A stretch of 64,000 nt of DNA, taken from an uncultured Eubacteriales bacterium (GTDB lineage: Bacteria; Bacillota; Clostridia; Lachnospirales; Lachnospiraceae). The notes beneath the pieces were generated by a model. That model did no database searches. It had not been told where the DNA came from and saw only the letters and a list, made by a program, of their open reading frames with translations. A program made the position numbers and the translations under genes. The stretch covers positions 62,001-126,000 of the forward strand of contig CADBUJ010000022.1 in the NCBI GenBank assembly GCA_902797845.1, read 5' to 3'. This document shows, in pieces, positions 35,763 to 45,386 of the stretch; positions within the stretch are counted from its first letter, which is position 1, and each line of letters opens with the position of its first letter.

Positions 35763-37586
35763 TTATCTTCCCGAACGCATCCTCATTTTATGATCGAGTA
35801 TGCGTTTTCTTATGCGTATATTCTTAGGCGTTATCTCCACTAATTCATCATTTTCGATGAAATCAAGGGCCTCTTCCAGACTTAGGATACGGGGCGGTAC
35901 AAGTTTAAGCGCTTCGTCAGCCCCTGAAGCCCTTGTGTTCGTAAGATGCTTCGTCTTGCAGACATTTAATTCTATGTCTCCGCCCTTGGGATTCTGCCCT
36001 ATGATCATTCCCGTATAGACCTGCTCACCGGGGCCAACAAAGAGAGTTCCTCTGTCCTGGGCACTGAAAAGACCGTATGTAACAGTAACGCCTGGCTCAA
36101 AGGCAATAAGAGATCCTGTCTGTCTGTAAGCTATATCCCCTTTATAGGGCTCGTATCCCTCAAATAAGGTGTTTAAGATACCGGTACCCTTGGTATCCGT
36201 AAGGAATTCTCCCCTGTAGCCTATAAGTCCTCTGGAGGGAATGCTGAATTCCAGCCTTGTAGCTCCGGCACCTGCCTTCTGCATATTTTTAAGCTCGCCT
36301 TTTCTTTGGGAAAGCTTTTCTATAACGATACCGGTATAATCGTCATCCACATCCACAAAGGCTGTCTCCACAGGCTCCAGGCGTTTACCCTTTTCATCCT
36401 CTTTATAGATGACCTGGGCCTTGGAAACTGCGAATTCGTAACCTTCCCTGCGCATGTTCTCGATAAGAACGGAAAGGTGAAGCTCGCCTCTTCCTGACAC
36501 TTTAAAGCTGTCAGTGGAATCCGTTTCCTCCACCCGGAGTGAAACATCCGTATTAAGCTCCTTAAAAAGCCTGTCTCTTATATGTCTTGAAGTAACGTAT
36601 TTTCCTTCTTTACCTGCAAGAGGCGAATCATTGACCATGAAATTCATGGATATGGTAGGCTCCGATATCTTTACAAATGGTATGGGAAGCGGAGAATCGA
36701 TGTCACAGATCGTATCACCTATCTTAAGATCGGCTATTCCCGAAACAGCAACTATCTCTCCTGCTGATGCCGACATGGTATCAAGCTTTGACAGACCTTC
36801 ATACTCGTAAAGCTTTGTTATTTTTACCTTTGATACCTTGTCCGGTTCATGATGGTTTACGACTGTATTTTCTCCGTTGACGCGGATAGTGCCGTTGTCT
36901 ATCTTTCCGATACCTATTCTGCCCACATATTCGTTGTAGTCGATAGTGCTTATGAGAAGCTGCAGGGGAGCATGCTCATCACCGCCGGGGGCGGGGATAT
37001 GGGATCTGATAGTCTCGAAAAGAGGTACCATATCGTTTCCGTCGTCCTCCGGATCATATAGTGCGATGCCTGCCTTTGCGGATGTATAAACAAGAGGAGA
37101 ATCGATCTGCTCATCTGATGCTCCAAGATCCATTAAAAGCTCCAGGACCTCATCCACTACCTCACGGCATCTGGCATCGGGCCTGTCGATCTTGTTTATG
37201 CAGAGGATGGTAGCCAGATCCAGATCCAATGCTTTCTTAAGTACAAATTTTGTCTGAGGCATGGGGCCCTCGAAGGCGTCCACCACAAGGATGACTCCGT
37301 CCACCATCTTAAGGACTCTTTCCACTTCTCCGCCGAAATCCGCATGACCGGGGGTATCTACGATATTTATTTTAGTATCCCCGTACATGATGGCCGTATT
37401 CTTGGAAAGGATGGTAATGCCTCTTTCTCTTTCTATATCGTTGGAATCCATTACCCTTTCTCTTACGACCTGGTTCTGACGGAATACACCGCTCTGCTTC
37501 AGAAGACTGTCCACCAGAGTGGTCTTGCCGTGATCAACATGGGCGATGATGGCAACGTTCCTAATGTTCTCCTTTTTAATGTCCAT
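35763..37586 (-). CDS. typA: Ribosome-associated GTPase TypA/BipA
   Basis: Translational GTPase of the EF-G family, involved in 50S assembly and stress or cold adaptation. The 607 residues begin VAIIAHVDHGKTTLVDSLL (G1), followed by RERGITILSKNTA, the G3 DTPGHADFGGEVE and G4 INKIDRPDAR. EF-G-like domains and the BipA C-terminal domain follow (RGLIGYRGEFLTDTKGTG). Length is normal. AAAGGAACC precedes the ATG. It is transcribed alone on the minus strand; no clear terminator is seen after it. Confidence 0.96.
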   Translation of the reverse strand: MDIKKENIRNVAIIAHVDHGKTTLVDSLLKQSGVFRQNQVVRERVMDSNDIERERGITILSKNTAIMYGDTKINIVDTPGHADFGGEVERVLKMVDGVILVVDAFEGPMPQTKFVLKKALDLDLATILCINKIDRPDARCREVVDEVLELLMDLGASDEQIDSPLVYTSAKAGIALYDPEDDGNDMVPLFETIRSHIPAPGGDEHAPLQLLISTIDYNEYVGRIGIGKIDNGTIRVNGENTVVNHHEPDKVSKVKITKLYEYEGLSKLDTMSASAGEIVAVSGIADLKIGDTICDIDSPLPIPFVKISEPTISMNFMVNDSPLAGKEGKYVTSRHIRDRLFKELNTDVSLRVEETDSTDSFKVSGRGELHLSVLIENMRREGYEFAVSKAQVIYKEDEKGKRLEPVETAFVDVDDDYTGIVIEKLSQRKGELKNMQKAGAGATRLEFSIPSRGLIGYRGEFLTDTKGTGILNTLFEGYEPYKGDIAYRQTGSLIAFEPGVTVTYGLFSAQDRGTLFVGPGEQVYTGMIIGQNPKGGDIELNVCKTKHLTNTRASGADEALKLVPPRILSLEEALDFIENDELVEITPKNIRIRKRILDHKMRMRSGR

Positions 37587-37794
37587 ATGAGGTTCCTTTC
37601 TTTAAAAACCTTTAAAGCTTATCACAGAAGCATAGCTGTTTCAAGGCTAAAGCCCCATTGTTTAACGGTAAAAGCAGTAATAGTGCAGCTTTCCGACAGT
37701 GTCGAAAAATGCCGGAAAGGCTCGACGGACGATGAATGAAATAAAAAATAAGTTCTGATACTGTTTTTTTATCAAATAAAAGGAGGACGAAAGA
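37587..37794. other. Gap between typA and the SSB-like gene, with nested inverted repeats
   Basis: No gene is seen in these 208 bases. Around 37690-37718, CTTTCCG and CGGAAAG form a dyad that encloses CGAC/GTCG, with a further GTCGA/TCGAC pair outside. Neither a T-tract nor a known riboswitch pattern was recognised. It lies upstream of both divergent genes. Confidence 0.4.
37616..37644 (-). promoter_or_regulatory. Putative promoter of typA
   Basis: On the minus strand TTGAAA (37644-37639) and TAAGCT (37621-37616) are 17 bp apart, about 30 bases before typA. The -10 box is weak, although preceded by TGTGA. Confidence 0.35.
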
Positions 37795-38415
37795 ATAGAA
37801 GCATCGGAAAACAATACGGCGGTCATAAGGGGTATCATCAAGGATCCTCTGATCTTCAGCCATCACTTCAAAGGGAAGAATTATTACAAGGGGAGCATAG
37901 ATTCCCCAAGGAGATCTGACTGGCATGACATCATCCCTGTGATAATCCCTGAGGAGATGATCGGAGGGCTTTGCATTGCAGGAAACCAAAGGGTAAAGAT
38001 ACATGGTCAGTTCAGGAGCAGAAATGCTCCGGGAGAAAACAGGATGAAACTAATGCTGTACTTTTTTGCTACGGATATTTTCGGAGAAAAAGATGAAGTG
38101 CCTGAGGAAGAGGCCAATTCCGTAATGCTTAACGGATACCTTTGCAAGCCTCCTTCCTACCGCATAACACCTAAGGGGAGAGACATTACTGATCTTTTGC
38201 TGGCAGTCCCGAGAAATACAGGGCATACGGACTATATACCCTGCATAGCATGGGGAAAGAATGCCATGATCACAAGAGAGCTTACCATAGGGGATCGCAT
38301 AAGAGTGAACGGAAGGATGCAGAGCAGGCCCTACAAAAAGACGGACGACCGGGGGATACAGCGGGAGATGACCGCATACGAGGTATCCGTAAATGCCTTT
38401 GATAAGGGCAGATAG
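37795..38415 (+). CDS. SSB-like OB-fold protein with apparent ATA start codon
   Basis: A 206-residue protein resembling the SSB-family proteins of Lachnospiraceae. It has two OB-like halves: N-terminal TAVIRGIIKDPLIFSHHFKGKN with SIDSPRRSDWHDIIPVIIP, and C-terminal VMLNGYLCKPPSYR with GRDITDLLLAVPR, YIPCIAWGKNA and GDRIRVNGRMQSRPY. Binding to single-stranded DNA is inferred from family. The conserved first half begins before any ATG, GTG or TTG: the frame is closed by TAA at 37777, and the only plausible initiator is ATA at 37795, exactly 8 bases after a perfect AGGAGG. GTG at 37939 would delete 48 conserved residues. A base error (ATA for ATG) is an alternative. Confidence 0.75.
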   Translation: MEASENNTAVIRGIIKDPLIFSHHFKGKNYYKGSIDSPRRSDWHDIIPVIIPEEMIGGLCIAGNQRVKIHGQFRSRNAPGENRMKLMLYFFATDIFGEKDEVPEEEANSVMLNGYLCKPPSYRITPKGRDITDLLLAVPRNTGHTDYIPCIAWGKNAMITRELTIGDRIRVNGRMQSRPYKKTDDRGIQREMTAYEVSVNAFDKGR

Positions 38416-38435
38416 ATTCATATAAGGAGGTAGAT

Positions 38436-41420
38436 TTGAATAATAAAAAGACCATCAGAATATTAAGGATCATATCGTTGATCACAGCATTGTTTTTATT
38501 TATAGCGGCCTTCAGCATACCGGCATACTCTGCGGAAGGAAGGGTGTCTTTTACCGGTGATGCGGAGGAGATATCCGAAAGCACTCTTTATATTGCAGGG
38601 GAAGGAAGATCAAAAGCAGAGTTCATGCTGGATGAAGATAAAGGCCTGTCTTTGATATATACGACTGTTTTTCTGGATGTTTCCCATATGGGGCTTAATG
38701 AGAAAATAACAATAAAAGACCCGTATAAGGTAAAGGCGGAGTTTTATGCCAGAGATTTCAGAGGGGATTATCTGGATATGGAGATCAAATGCCACAGCCT
38801 TACGGTGGAATCCGGCGGGACAAAAAGAAGCCTTGCACTGCCTCACGAGCCGGCCGTAAACGAAATGACAGACGGTAAGATCGCCCTTTTGAATGTTAAA
38901 GATGATGCCACGTATGCATATGCATTTTTTACCACTTCCAAAAAGGAAAAGACGGGCTTCGGGGTCATGCAGGATCTGTCTGTTGCCTTTTATTACCATG
39001 ACACAGGAGAGCCATTTAAAGGAAATATAAATTATTCCTTTACGGATCTGGACCAGGGGGATTACAGGGAGCTTGAGAGAAAATACCATTCAGACAGGAG
39101 GGGATATATGGAAGCTATCTCCTTGGTGTCAGGCTTCGGGAAAGTCCATGTTACAGTCCCGGAGGAAAGGTGGCTCCTTAAATTGCTGCCGGATGATTCC
39201 TTTGTGCCTACGGCCAATGATCCTGACAACAGTCTGTATTCCGGCTTTGTGGCAGAAAGCAGCGGAGAGGTAAGGTTTGTATGGACAGGTTCGGAATGCG
39301 GCACAAGCATACTTCAGCTTTTTGATGATAAAGGCGGCATAAGGATAACCAAAGGAAGCAAAAACAAGAGCATTTCGGAAGGAAATGAAAACTATACTCT
39401 GGAGGGGGCGGTATTCGACATCTTTAAGGATCCGGGCCTACAGGAAAAGATTATCTCGGTGAAGACAGATGACGGGGGAGTGGCATATACCAATTTTCAG
39501 CTGGCACCCGGCACATATCATATAAAGGAATCTGTGCCGCCGCCCGGCTTCAGGGGCACGGAAGATGTAAGGGATGTCACTGTTGAAAGCGGAGTTATGA
39601 CGGATGTTTTCGTTGATAACGAGCCACAAAAGGCATACAAGGAGATCCTTTTGAAAAAGAAAGATCCGATCCTTGAGGAAGGCCCCATGGGAGACTGCTC
39701 CCTTAAAGGAAGCGCCTTTCTTGCAGCTATGTACGGCAATACAGAGGGAAGAGAGGAGGGAGAAGCTTTATGTCAGGCCGTTTTTACTACAGATGAAGAA
39801 GGGCTTCTTAGATTTGAAGAAGCTTATATAAAAGAAGGTCAATGGCCCTTCCGGGACGAAAAAGGAGAGCTTATCATCCCACTTGGCAGTCTTGTAATAA
39901 AGGAAAAGGAAGCTCCTTTAGGATATAGTGTCTCGGAAGAGGCAGTAGTATATGTGCTTAAAGAAGGCAGGGAACTTATGCTTGTTTCAGGGCAGGAGGT
40001 CAAAGGATCTGTGCCTTTATTCAAGGAGGGTGATTACATAAAAGGAGGTATCCGCATCATAAAGGCAGACGGATATCTCTTCAGGGGGCTTAAAGAGGCG
40101 GTATTCTCCGTTATAAATATGTCGGCGAATCCGGTGTCAGTTGACGGGAATATATACGGGCCGGGCGAAGAGGTGATAGAGATCGTCACAAACGAAAGCG
40201 GAACGGCAGAAACAGGAGCCGTACTTCCCTACGGAACATATTCCCTTAAAGAAAAGCAAGCCCCCGGTGGATTTCTAAAGGATGAAGATTATTCCTGCAT
40301 CATAAAGATAGAGGAAAATATCATATATGATGCATTGCCCTGTATAAATTACGGTATCCCTACGGAACAGGGATCTTTTATAACTTCATATAAAAGGAGC
40401 CGGCCTGAAATGGGTGCTGCCGTATCTTACGGCGACGAGATAACATATTATCTGGATACGGTAAATACCGGAGCACACAGATCGCAGCCTTATATCATAA
40501 GAGATTATATTCCTTTCGGAACGGAATTCGTTGAAGGGAGCATAGAAGGTAACGGAGCTTATGTGGATAAAGAAAGCTCTCCCACAGGGGAGGCTTATGT
40601 GGAATGGGTAAGCGAAGGGCTTGATACCCGGGAAATATCCACTGTAAGCTTTAAGGTCAAGGTGGCAGAGGCTCCGCCCGTATTTATAGAGAATATAGGA
40701 TATACGGAAGAAGTGGGATCAGTTCTTATTCCCGGGGACCCAGACAATAAAGAACCTGAGGACAGAACAAATGCCATATGGCACAGGACCGGGGACCATA
40801 AGGAAACGCCTGCCGTTATCCGCGTCATAAAAGAAGCAGATCCAGCAGCAGGAGCCTGTGTATGTCAGGATGATATCATCGAATATACTTTAAAGCTTGA
40901 AAATATAGGTAAAGGGACAGCATTTGATATAGGTGTGTTTGATACTTTCCCCGAGGGGACAGAGTATGTTGAAGGTTCCGTAAAAGGCGGGCAGGCGCAG
41001 GATAAGGGAGTAGGATTTTATGCGGATTTGCTGGAGCCCGGAGGAACAACGGAATTGTCTTTTAAAGTTCGGGTTAAGGATAATAAGGGAAATAAGACCA
41101 TAATCAACCAGGCTACATGGGGAGCTTCACGGGAAATACCTTCTGAAGATTTTAAGGAGAACAGTACGAATATCATAGAGCATCTGATCATGGAACCTGA
41201 AAGTTCAGATGCGGCGGAAGAAACATATGAAACAGAAAGCGAGAGCAGAAAGGGCCCTGATACCATAACGATACCTGATGATCCGGGCTCATTGTCCCGA
41301 CCCTTGGATAAAACATATAAAACAGGAGACATAAGGGACATTAATATGATCTCATTTATAAGCATCATTTCCGGCATCGGAGCTGTTATTCTTATCTGCA
41401 GGATGATGAAAAAGGGATGA
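38436..41420 (+). CDS. Surface protein with SpaA-like and DUF11 repeats and a degenerate sorting signal
   Basis: A 994-residue exported protein starting at TTG (38436), with AGGAGG 5 bases upstream. The signal peptide (about 1-32) ends PAYSAEG. A unique region (about 35-305) comes next, then three SpaA/Cna-B-like beta domains (about 310-410, 408-530, 536-645) with repeated YHIKE/YSLKEKQAPGGF elements. Two DUF11-type domains follow (about 655-765 and 800-910), sharing GTEFVEGS/GTEYVEGS. An acidic Ser/Glu linker leads to YKTGD (961-964 region), a membrane helix and RMMKKG. This resembles a wall-sorting signal, but LPxTG is not intact. Probable adhesin or matrix protein; ligand unknown. Confidence 0.85.
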   Translation: MNNKKTIRILRIISLITALFLFIAAFSIPAYSAEGRVSFTGDAEEISESTLYIAGEGRSKAEFMLDEDKGLSLIYTTVFLDVSHMGLNEKITIKDPYKVKAEFYARDFRGDYLDMEIKCHSLTVESGGTKRSLALPHEPAVNEMTDGKIALLNVKDDATYAYAFFTTSKKEKTGFGVMQDLSVAFYYHDTGEPFKGNINYSFTDLDQGDYRELERKYHSDRRGYMEAISLVSGFGKVHVTVPEERWLLKLLPDDSFVPTANDPDNSLYSGFVAESSGEVRFVWTGSECGTSILQLFDDKGGIRITKGSKNKSISEGNENYTLEGAVFDIFKDPGLQEKIISVKTDDGGVAYTNFQLAPGTYHIKESVPPPGFRGTEDVRDVTVESGVMTDVFVDNEPQKAYKEILLKKKDPILEEGPMGDCSLKGSAFLAAMYGNTEGREEGEALCQAVFTTDEEGLLRFEEAYIKEGQWPFRDEKGELIIPLGSLVIKEKEAPLGYSVSEEAVVYVLKEGRELMLVSGQEVKGSVPLFKEGDYIKGGIRIIKADGYLFRGLKEAVFSVINMSANPVSVDGNIYGPGEEVIEIVTNESGTAETGAVLPYGTYSLKEKQAPGGFLKDEDYSCIIKIEENIIYDALPCINYGIPTEQGSFITSYKRSRPEMGAAVSYGDEITYYLDTVNTGAHRSQPYIIRDYIPFGTEFVEGSIEGNGAYVDKESSPTGEAYVEWVSEGLDTREISTVSFKVKVAEAPPVFIENIGYTEEVGSVLIPGDPDNKEPEDRTNAIWHRTGDHKETPAVIRVIKEADPAAGACVCQDDIIEYTLKLENIGKGTAFDIGVFDTFPEGTEYVEGSVKGGQAQDKGVGFYADLLEPGGTTELSFKVRVKDNKGNKTIINQATWGASREIPSEDFKENSTNIIEHLIMEPESSDAAEETYETESESRKGPDTITIPDDPGSLSRPLDKTYKTGDIRDINMISFISIISGIGAVILICRMMKKG

Positions 41421-41467
41421 CATACGGTTCCTGACCCTATTTTTATATGTAATTCCTTTGTTAAGGC

Positions 41468-41476
41468 TGATATAAT
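41468..41476 (+). promoter_or_regulatory. Extended -10 promoter of the fbp operon
   Basis: TGATATAAT matches the extended -10 consensus; the -35 region is poor. A 7-bp hairpin (ATCAGGC/GCCTGAT, 41488-41504) follows in the leader, just before the AGGAGG site. Confidence 0.5.
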
Positions 41477-41519
41477 CATAGTGGATGATCAGGCAAAGCC
41501 TGATATATAAGGAGGAATC

Positions 41520-43478
41520 ATGACAGAACAGGAAAAAAGATATTTGCAGATCCTGGCTGACAAATATCCGACTACGACAAAAACCGCAGCGGAAATCATC
41601 AACCTTACGTCTATACTTAACCTGCCGAAGGGTACGGAACACGTACTTTCCGATATCCACGGTGAGGGCGAACATTTCAGCCATGTTTTAAGGAACGGAT
41701 CGGGAACAGTAAGAACAAGGATAGATGACGAGTTTAAAGAGACCCTTACTCTTGAGGACAGAAAACAGCTGGCCACAGTCATTTATTATCCTGAGGAAAA
41801 AATGGATCTTATAGCGCAGCAGGAATCAAACATGGAGGATTGGTACGACATAACCTTAAGAAGGCTGATCCTGGTGCTTAAAAGAGTTTCATCCAAATAT
41901 ACCAGATCCAAAGTAAGAAAGGCCCTTCCCAAGGAATACGCCTATGCCATAGAGGAACTCATAGATGAAAAAGAGGAATTTATGGATAAGGAGGAATACT
42001 ATGACGAGATAATTAAGTCCATAGTTGCCACGGGAAAAGCCCGGGAATTTATAACGGCACTGTCATATTCCATACAAAGACTTGTAATAGACCACCTGCA
42101 TATTGTGGGAGATATATACGACAGAGGCTCCGACGCCGCATCCATAATGGACGTACTTATGGACTATCATCGTGTGGATATTCAGTGGGGCAATCATGAT
42201 GTCTTATGGATGGGTGCAGCTGCAGGTCAGCCTGTATGCATAGCCAATGTGGTAAGGATATGTGCCAGATATGACAATCTGAGCACTCTGGAGGATGATT
42301 ACGGAATAAATCTCATTCCCCTTGCAACTTTTGCCACCAATGCCTATGCGGATGATCCGTGCACAGTATTTGAACTTAAGGACAGGAGCAACGAGATAAC
42401 CCAGACGGACATGGATCTGGAAATGAAGATGCATAAGGCCATTTCCATCATTCAGTTTAAACTGGAAGGCAAGACCATCGAAGACAATCCCGATTTTAAT
42501 ATGGAGGACAGGATGCTCCTCCACCGCATCGACTATAAAAAGGGCACCATAGACCTGGGAGGCAGGGAATATAAGCTCCTTGATACTAATTTCCCCACGG
42601 TGGATCCGGATGATCCCTATAAGCTTACGGATGAGGAAAAGGATGTGGTCGACAAGCTTGTAAAAGCGTTCCGTCACAGCGAAAAGCTTCAGCGTCATGT
42701 GGGCTTCCTTTTCGATGTGGGCAGTCTTTATCTAAAATATAACAACATTCTTTATTATCACGGATGCGTTCCCATGACGGAAAAGGGATCCTTCAGATCC
42801 GTGACCCTTAGAGGCAACAAGCTTAAGGGCAAGGCCCTTTATGATTATCTGGATAAATGGCTGAGAGCAGGCTTTTACAGAGAGGAAGGGTCCAAGGAGA
42901 AGAAATACGGCGAGGATCTTTTGTGGTTTACATGGACCAATGCAGCATCACCTGTCTTCGGAAAGGACAGGATGACCACCTTCGAAAGATATTTCCTGGC
43001 TGAGCCCGAAACTCATAAAGAGAATAAAAATCCATATTATTCGCTTATCGAAAATGAGGAGATCTGCGACAAGATAATGAAGGAATTCGGACTTGATCCG
43101 GACAGCAGCCACATCATAAACGGCCATATGCCGGTCAAGATAAAGGCCGGTGAGAATCCCGTAAAGGGAAACGGAAAGCTGATCATCATAGACGGAGGCT
43201 TTGCCAGAGCTTATCAAAGCACCACAGGCATAGCAGGATATACTCTTGTTTATAATTCTTATTGCTTAAGACTTGTTACCCATCTTCCCTTCGAAGGAAA
43301 GGAAAAGGCCCTTATAGAGGAAACGGATGTCCATTCCAATGAGACCGTGGTAGCTACCTTTAAGCACAGGATGAGAGTCAAAGATACCGACAACGGCAAG
43401 GTTTTAAGAGAGAACGTGGAAGATCTGAAAAAGCTTCTCATGGCTTACAGAGAAGGCATCATTCGGGAGAAAAAGTAG
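41520..43478 (+). CDS. fbp: Fructose-1,6-bisphosphatase, class III (Firmicutes type)
   Basis: Gluconeogenic phosphatase converting fructose 1,6-bisphosphate to fructose 6-phosphate. The 652-residue length is typical of class III enzymes, which are unrelated to classes I and II. Metallophosphatase motifs are visible: VLSDIHGEGEHF, HIVGDIYDRGSDA, WGNHDVLWMGAA and INGHMPVK. AAGGAGG precedes the ATG. It heads the tight run fbp-nadE-addB-addA-methyltransferase-hslO; the functional link to those genes is not obvious. Confidence 0.96.
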   Translation: MTEQEKRYLQILADKYPTTTKTAAEIINLTSILNLPKGTEHVLSDIHGEGEHFSHVLRNGSGTVRTRIDDEFKETLTLEDRKQLATVIYYPEEKMDLIAQQESNMEDWYDITLRRLILVLKRVSSKYTRSKVRKALPKEYAYAIEELIDEKEEFMDKEEYYDEIIKSIVATGKAREFITALSYSIQRLVIDHLHIVGDIYDRGSDAASIMDVLMDYHRVDIQWGNHDVLWMGAAAGQPVCIANVVRICARYDNLSTLEDDYGINLIPLATFATNAYADDPCTVFELKDRSNEITQTDMDLEMKMHKAISIIQFKLEGKTIEDNPDFNMEDRMLLHRIDYKKGTIDLGGREYKLLDTNFPTVDPDDPYKLTDEEKDVVDKLVKAFRHSEKLQRHVGFLFDVGSLYLKYNNILYYHGCVPMTEKGSFRSVTLRGNKLKGKALYDYLDKWLRAGFYREEGSKEKKYGEDLLWFTWTNAASPVFGKDRMTTFERYFLAEPETHKENKNPYYSLIENEEICDKIMKEFGLDPDSSHIINGHMPVKIKAGENPVKGNGKLIIIDGGFARAYQSTTGIAGYTLVYNSYCLRLVTHLPFEGKEKALIEETDVHSNETVVATFKHRMRVKDTDNGKVLRENVEDLKKLLMAYREGIIREKK

Positions 43479-43487
43479 AGGTGTGAT

Positions 43488-45377
43488 ATGGTTGACGGCT
43501 TTATAAAGATAATGGCAGTATCTCCTGATCTGCATGTGGGGGATACGTTATTCAATCTGGAAAAGATAAAAGAGGAGATACTTAAGGCAGAGGAAAAAGG
43601 TGTAAAGATACTTGTATTTCCGGAACTTTCTCTTACCGGAGCAACGCTTGGAGATCTTTTCCTGCAGCCTACTCTTCAGAAGGAAGCCGTAAATGCACTT
43701 CTTTCGCTGGAGAGCTTTATGGAAAAGAGGGATATGCTTGTAACTGCAGGCCTTCCCTTAAGAGCAGGCGGGGCTTTATATGATGTTACAGCCCTTATAT
43801 CTGGAGAAGGTATCCATGGATTCTCTCCCAAAATGATCTTAAATCCCAAGGAATCCAGAGTCTTCTCCCCCGGAACTGATCTTGTGGCAGAGATAGACAA
43901 AAGAGAATTTATCGTATCTCCTGATCTTATATACAGATGCAGAGAAAAGACAGAGCTTTCCATAGGAATTATAACAGGCAGCAGCATGACCGGCCCCGGA
44001 TCTGTTGAGGATGATCTTGCGGCCACGGGAGCGACGCTTCTTATAAGATGCGGATACCATGGTGAAAAGGCAGGTTACGGGAAATATATAGAGGATGCTG
44101 TAAAGGCCGGATCGGACAGGCTTAAAGCGGCATATGTATATTCGGAGGCTGGCCCCGGTGAATCCACCACGGATAATGTCTTCGGAGGGCACAAGGTAAT
44201 ATGCGAGTGCGGAGTGATGCTGGCAGCAGGGGATTCCTTTAATAAGGCGGAAGTGCTTTCAGAGATAGATCTGGAGCTTATAGAGAATCTCAGGATAAAA
44301 GAGATCGGATTTATCAACAGCCCTCCCATGGACATGGAAGAGTTCTCCCTGAACATAACGGATACTTCCATCACAAGGACATATGACCATCTTCCTTTTG
44401 TTCCTAAAGGGGAAGAGGAAGAAAGAGACCTTCGCACCATATTTGATGTGCAGGCTTACGGATTGAAAAAAAGGCTTGAACATACGGGCATTAAGAAGGT
44501 CATACTCGGGATCTCGGGAGGACTTGATTCCACCATGGCTGTCCTTGTGTGTGCCCGCACCATGGATCTTATGGGGCTTCCCAGAGAAAACATCATTGGG
44601 ATAACGATGCCCTGCTTCGGTACAACGGACAGAACGAAGAATAATGCCGAGGAGCTTGTTAAGGCGCTTGGCGCTTCATTCAGGGAAATAGATATCAAGG
44701 ATTCGGTGCTCAGCCATTTTAAGGATATGGGCCACGATCCTGAGGACAGAAATGTAACATACGAAAATGCTCAGGCCAGGGAAAGGACACAGGTCCTTAT
44801 GGATCTTGGGAACGACCTTAACGCCCTGGTAGTGGGAACGGGAGATCTTTCGGAGCATGCTCTCGGATGGGCCACATATAACGGTGATCATATGTCCTCA
44901 TACGGAGTTAACGATTCTCTTCCCAAGACCTTAATAAGACGGCTGACATCATTTATAGCGGACAGGGAAAAGGATGACAACTTAAAAAACATATTAAAGG
45001 ATATTCTGGCAACACCTGTAAGTCCGGAGCTTCTTCCGGGAAAAGAAGGAAATATAACCCAGAAGACAGAAGATATAGTGGGACCCTACGAGCTCCACGA
45101 CTTTTTCCTTTACTATATTTACAGATATGATTTCGGACCCGGGAAAATATACAGGATAGCAAGAGAAGCCTTCAGGGATATATATGATGATCAGACGATA
45201 CTTACATGGATGAAGACGTTCTATAAAAGATTTTTCAGTCAGCAGTTCAAAAGATCCTGTGCACCGGATTCTCCCGATGCAACAGGAATATCTCTTTCTC
45301 CGAGAGGCGGATGGGACATGCCCTCGGATGCCTGCAGTACCCTTTGGCAAAAAGAGATAGAGTCTATTATGGGCTAA
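43488..45377 (+). CDS. nadE: NAD+ synthetase with degenerate glutaminase domain
   Basis: Final step of NAD synthesis: amidation of nicotinate adenine dinucleotide. The C-terminal synthetase domain (about 320-629) looks complete, with the PP-loop LGISGGLDSTMAVLV, ENIIGITMPCFGTT, and GTGDLSEHALGWATYNGDHMSSYGVN. The N-terminal domain has the nitrilase fold of glutamine-dependent enzymes (FPELSLTGATLGDLF keeps the Glu, SPKMILNPKESRVFSPG keeps the Lys). At the catalytic Cys motif, normally EICED, the sequence reads GIITG (160-164), so the nucleophile is missing. The frame is intact. I infer an ammonia-dependent enzyme, or one relying on another ammonia source. AGGTGTG lies upstream of the ATG. Confidence 0.92.
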   Translation: MVDGFIKIMAVSPDLHVGDTLFNLEKIKEEILKAEEKGVKILVFPELSLTGATLGDLFLQPTLQKEAVNALLSLESFMEKRDMLVTAGLPLRAGGALYDVTALISGEGIHGFSPKMILNPKESRVFSPGTDLVAEIDKREFIVSPDLIYRCREKTELSIGIITGSSMTGPGSVEDDLAATGATLLIRCGYHGEKAGYGKYIEDAVKAGSDRLKAAYVYSEAGPGESTTDNVFGGHKVICECGVMLAAGDSFNKAEVLSEIDLELIENLRIKEIGFINSPPMDMEEFSLNITDTSITRTYDHLPFVPKGEEEERDLRTIFDVQAYGLKKRLEHTGIKKVILGISGGLDSTMAVLVCARTMDLMGLPRENIIGITMPCFGTTDRTKNNAEELVKALGASFREIDIKDSVLSHFKDMGHDPEDRNVTYENAQARERTQVLMDLGNDLNALVVGTGDLSEHALGWATYNGDHMSSYGVNDSLPKTLIRRLTSFIADREKDDNLKNILKDILATPVSPELLPGKEGNITQKTEDIVGPYELHDFFLYYIYRYDFGPGKIYRIAREAFRDIYDDQTILTWMKTFYKRFFSQQFKRSCAPDSPDATGISLSPRGGWDMPSDACSTLWQKEIESIMG

Positions 45378-45386
45378 AGGAGCAAT

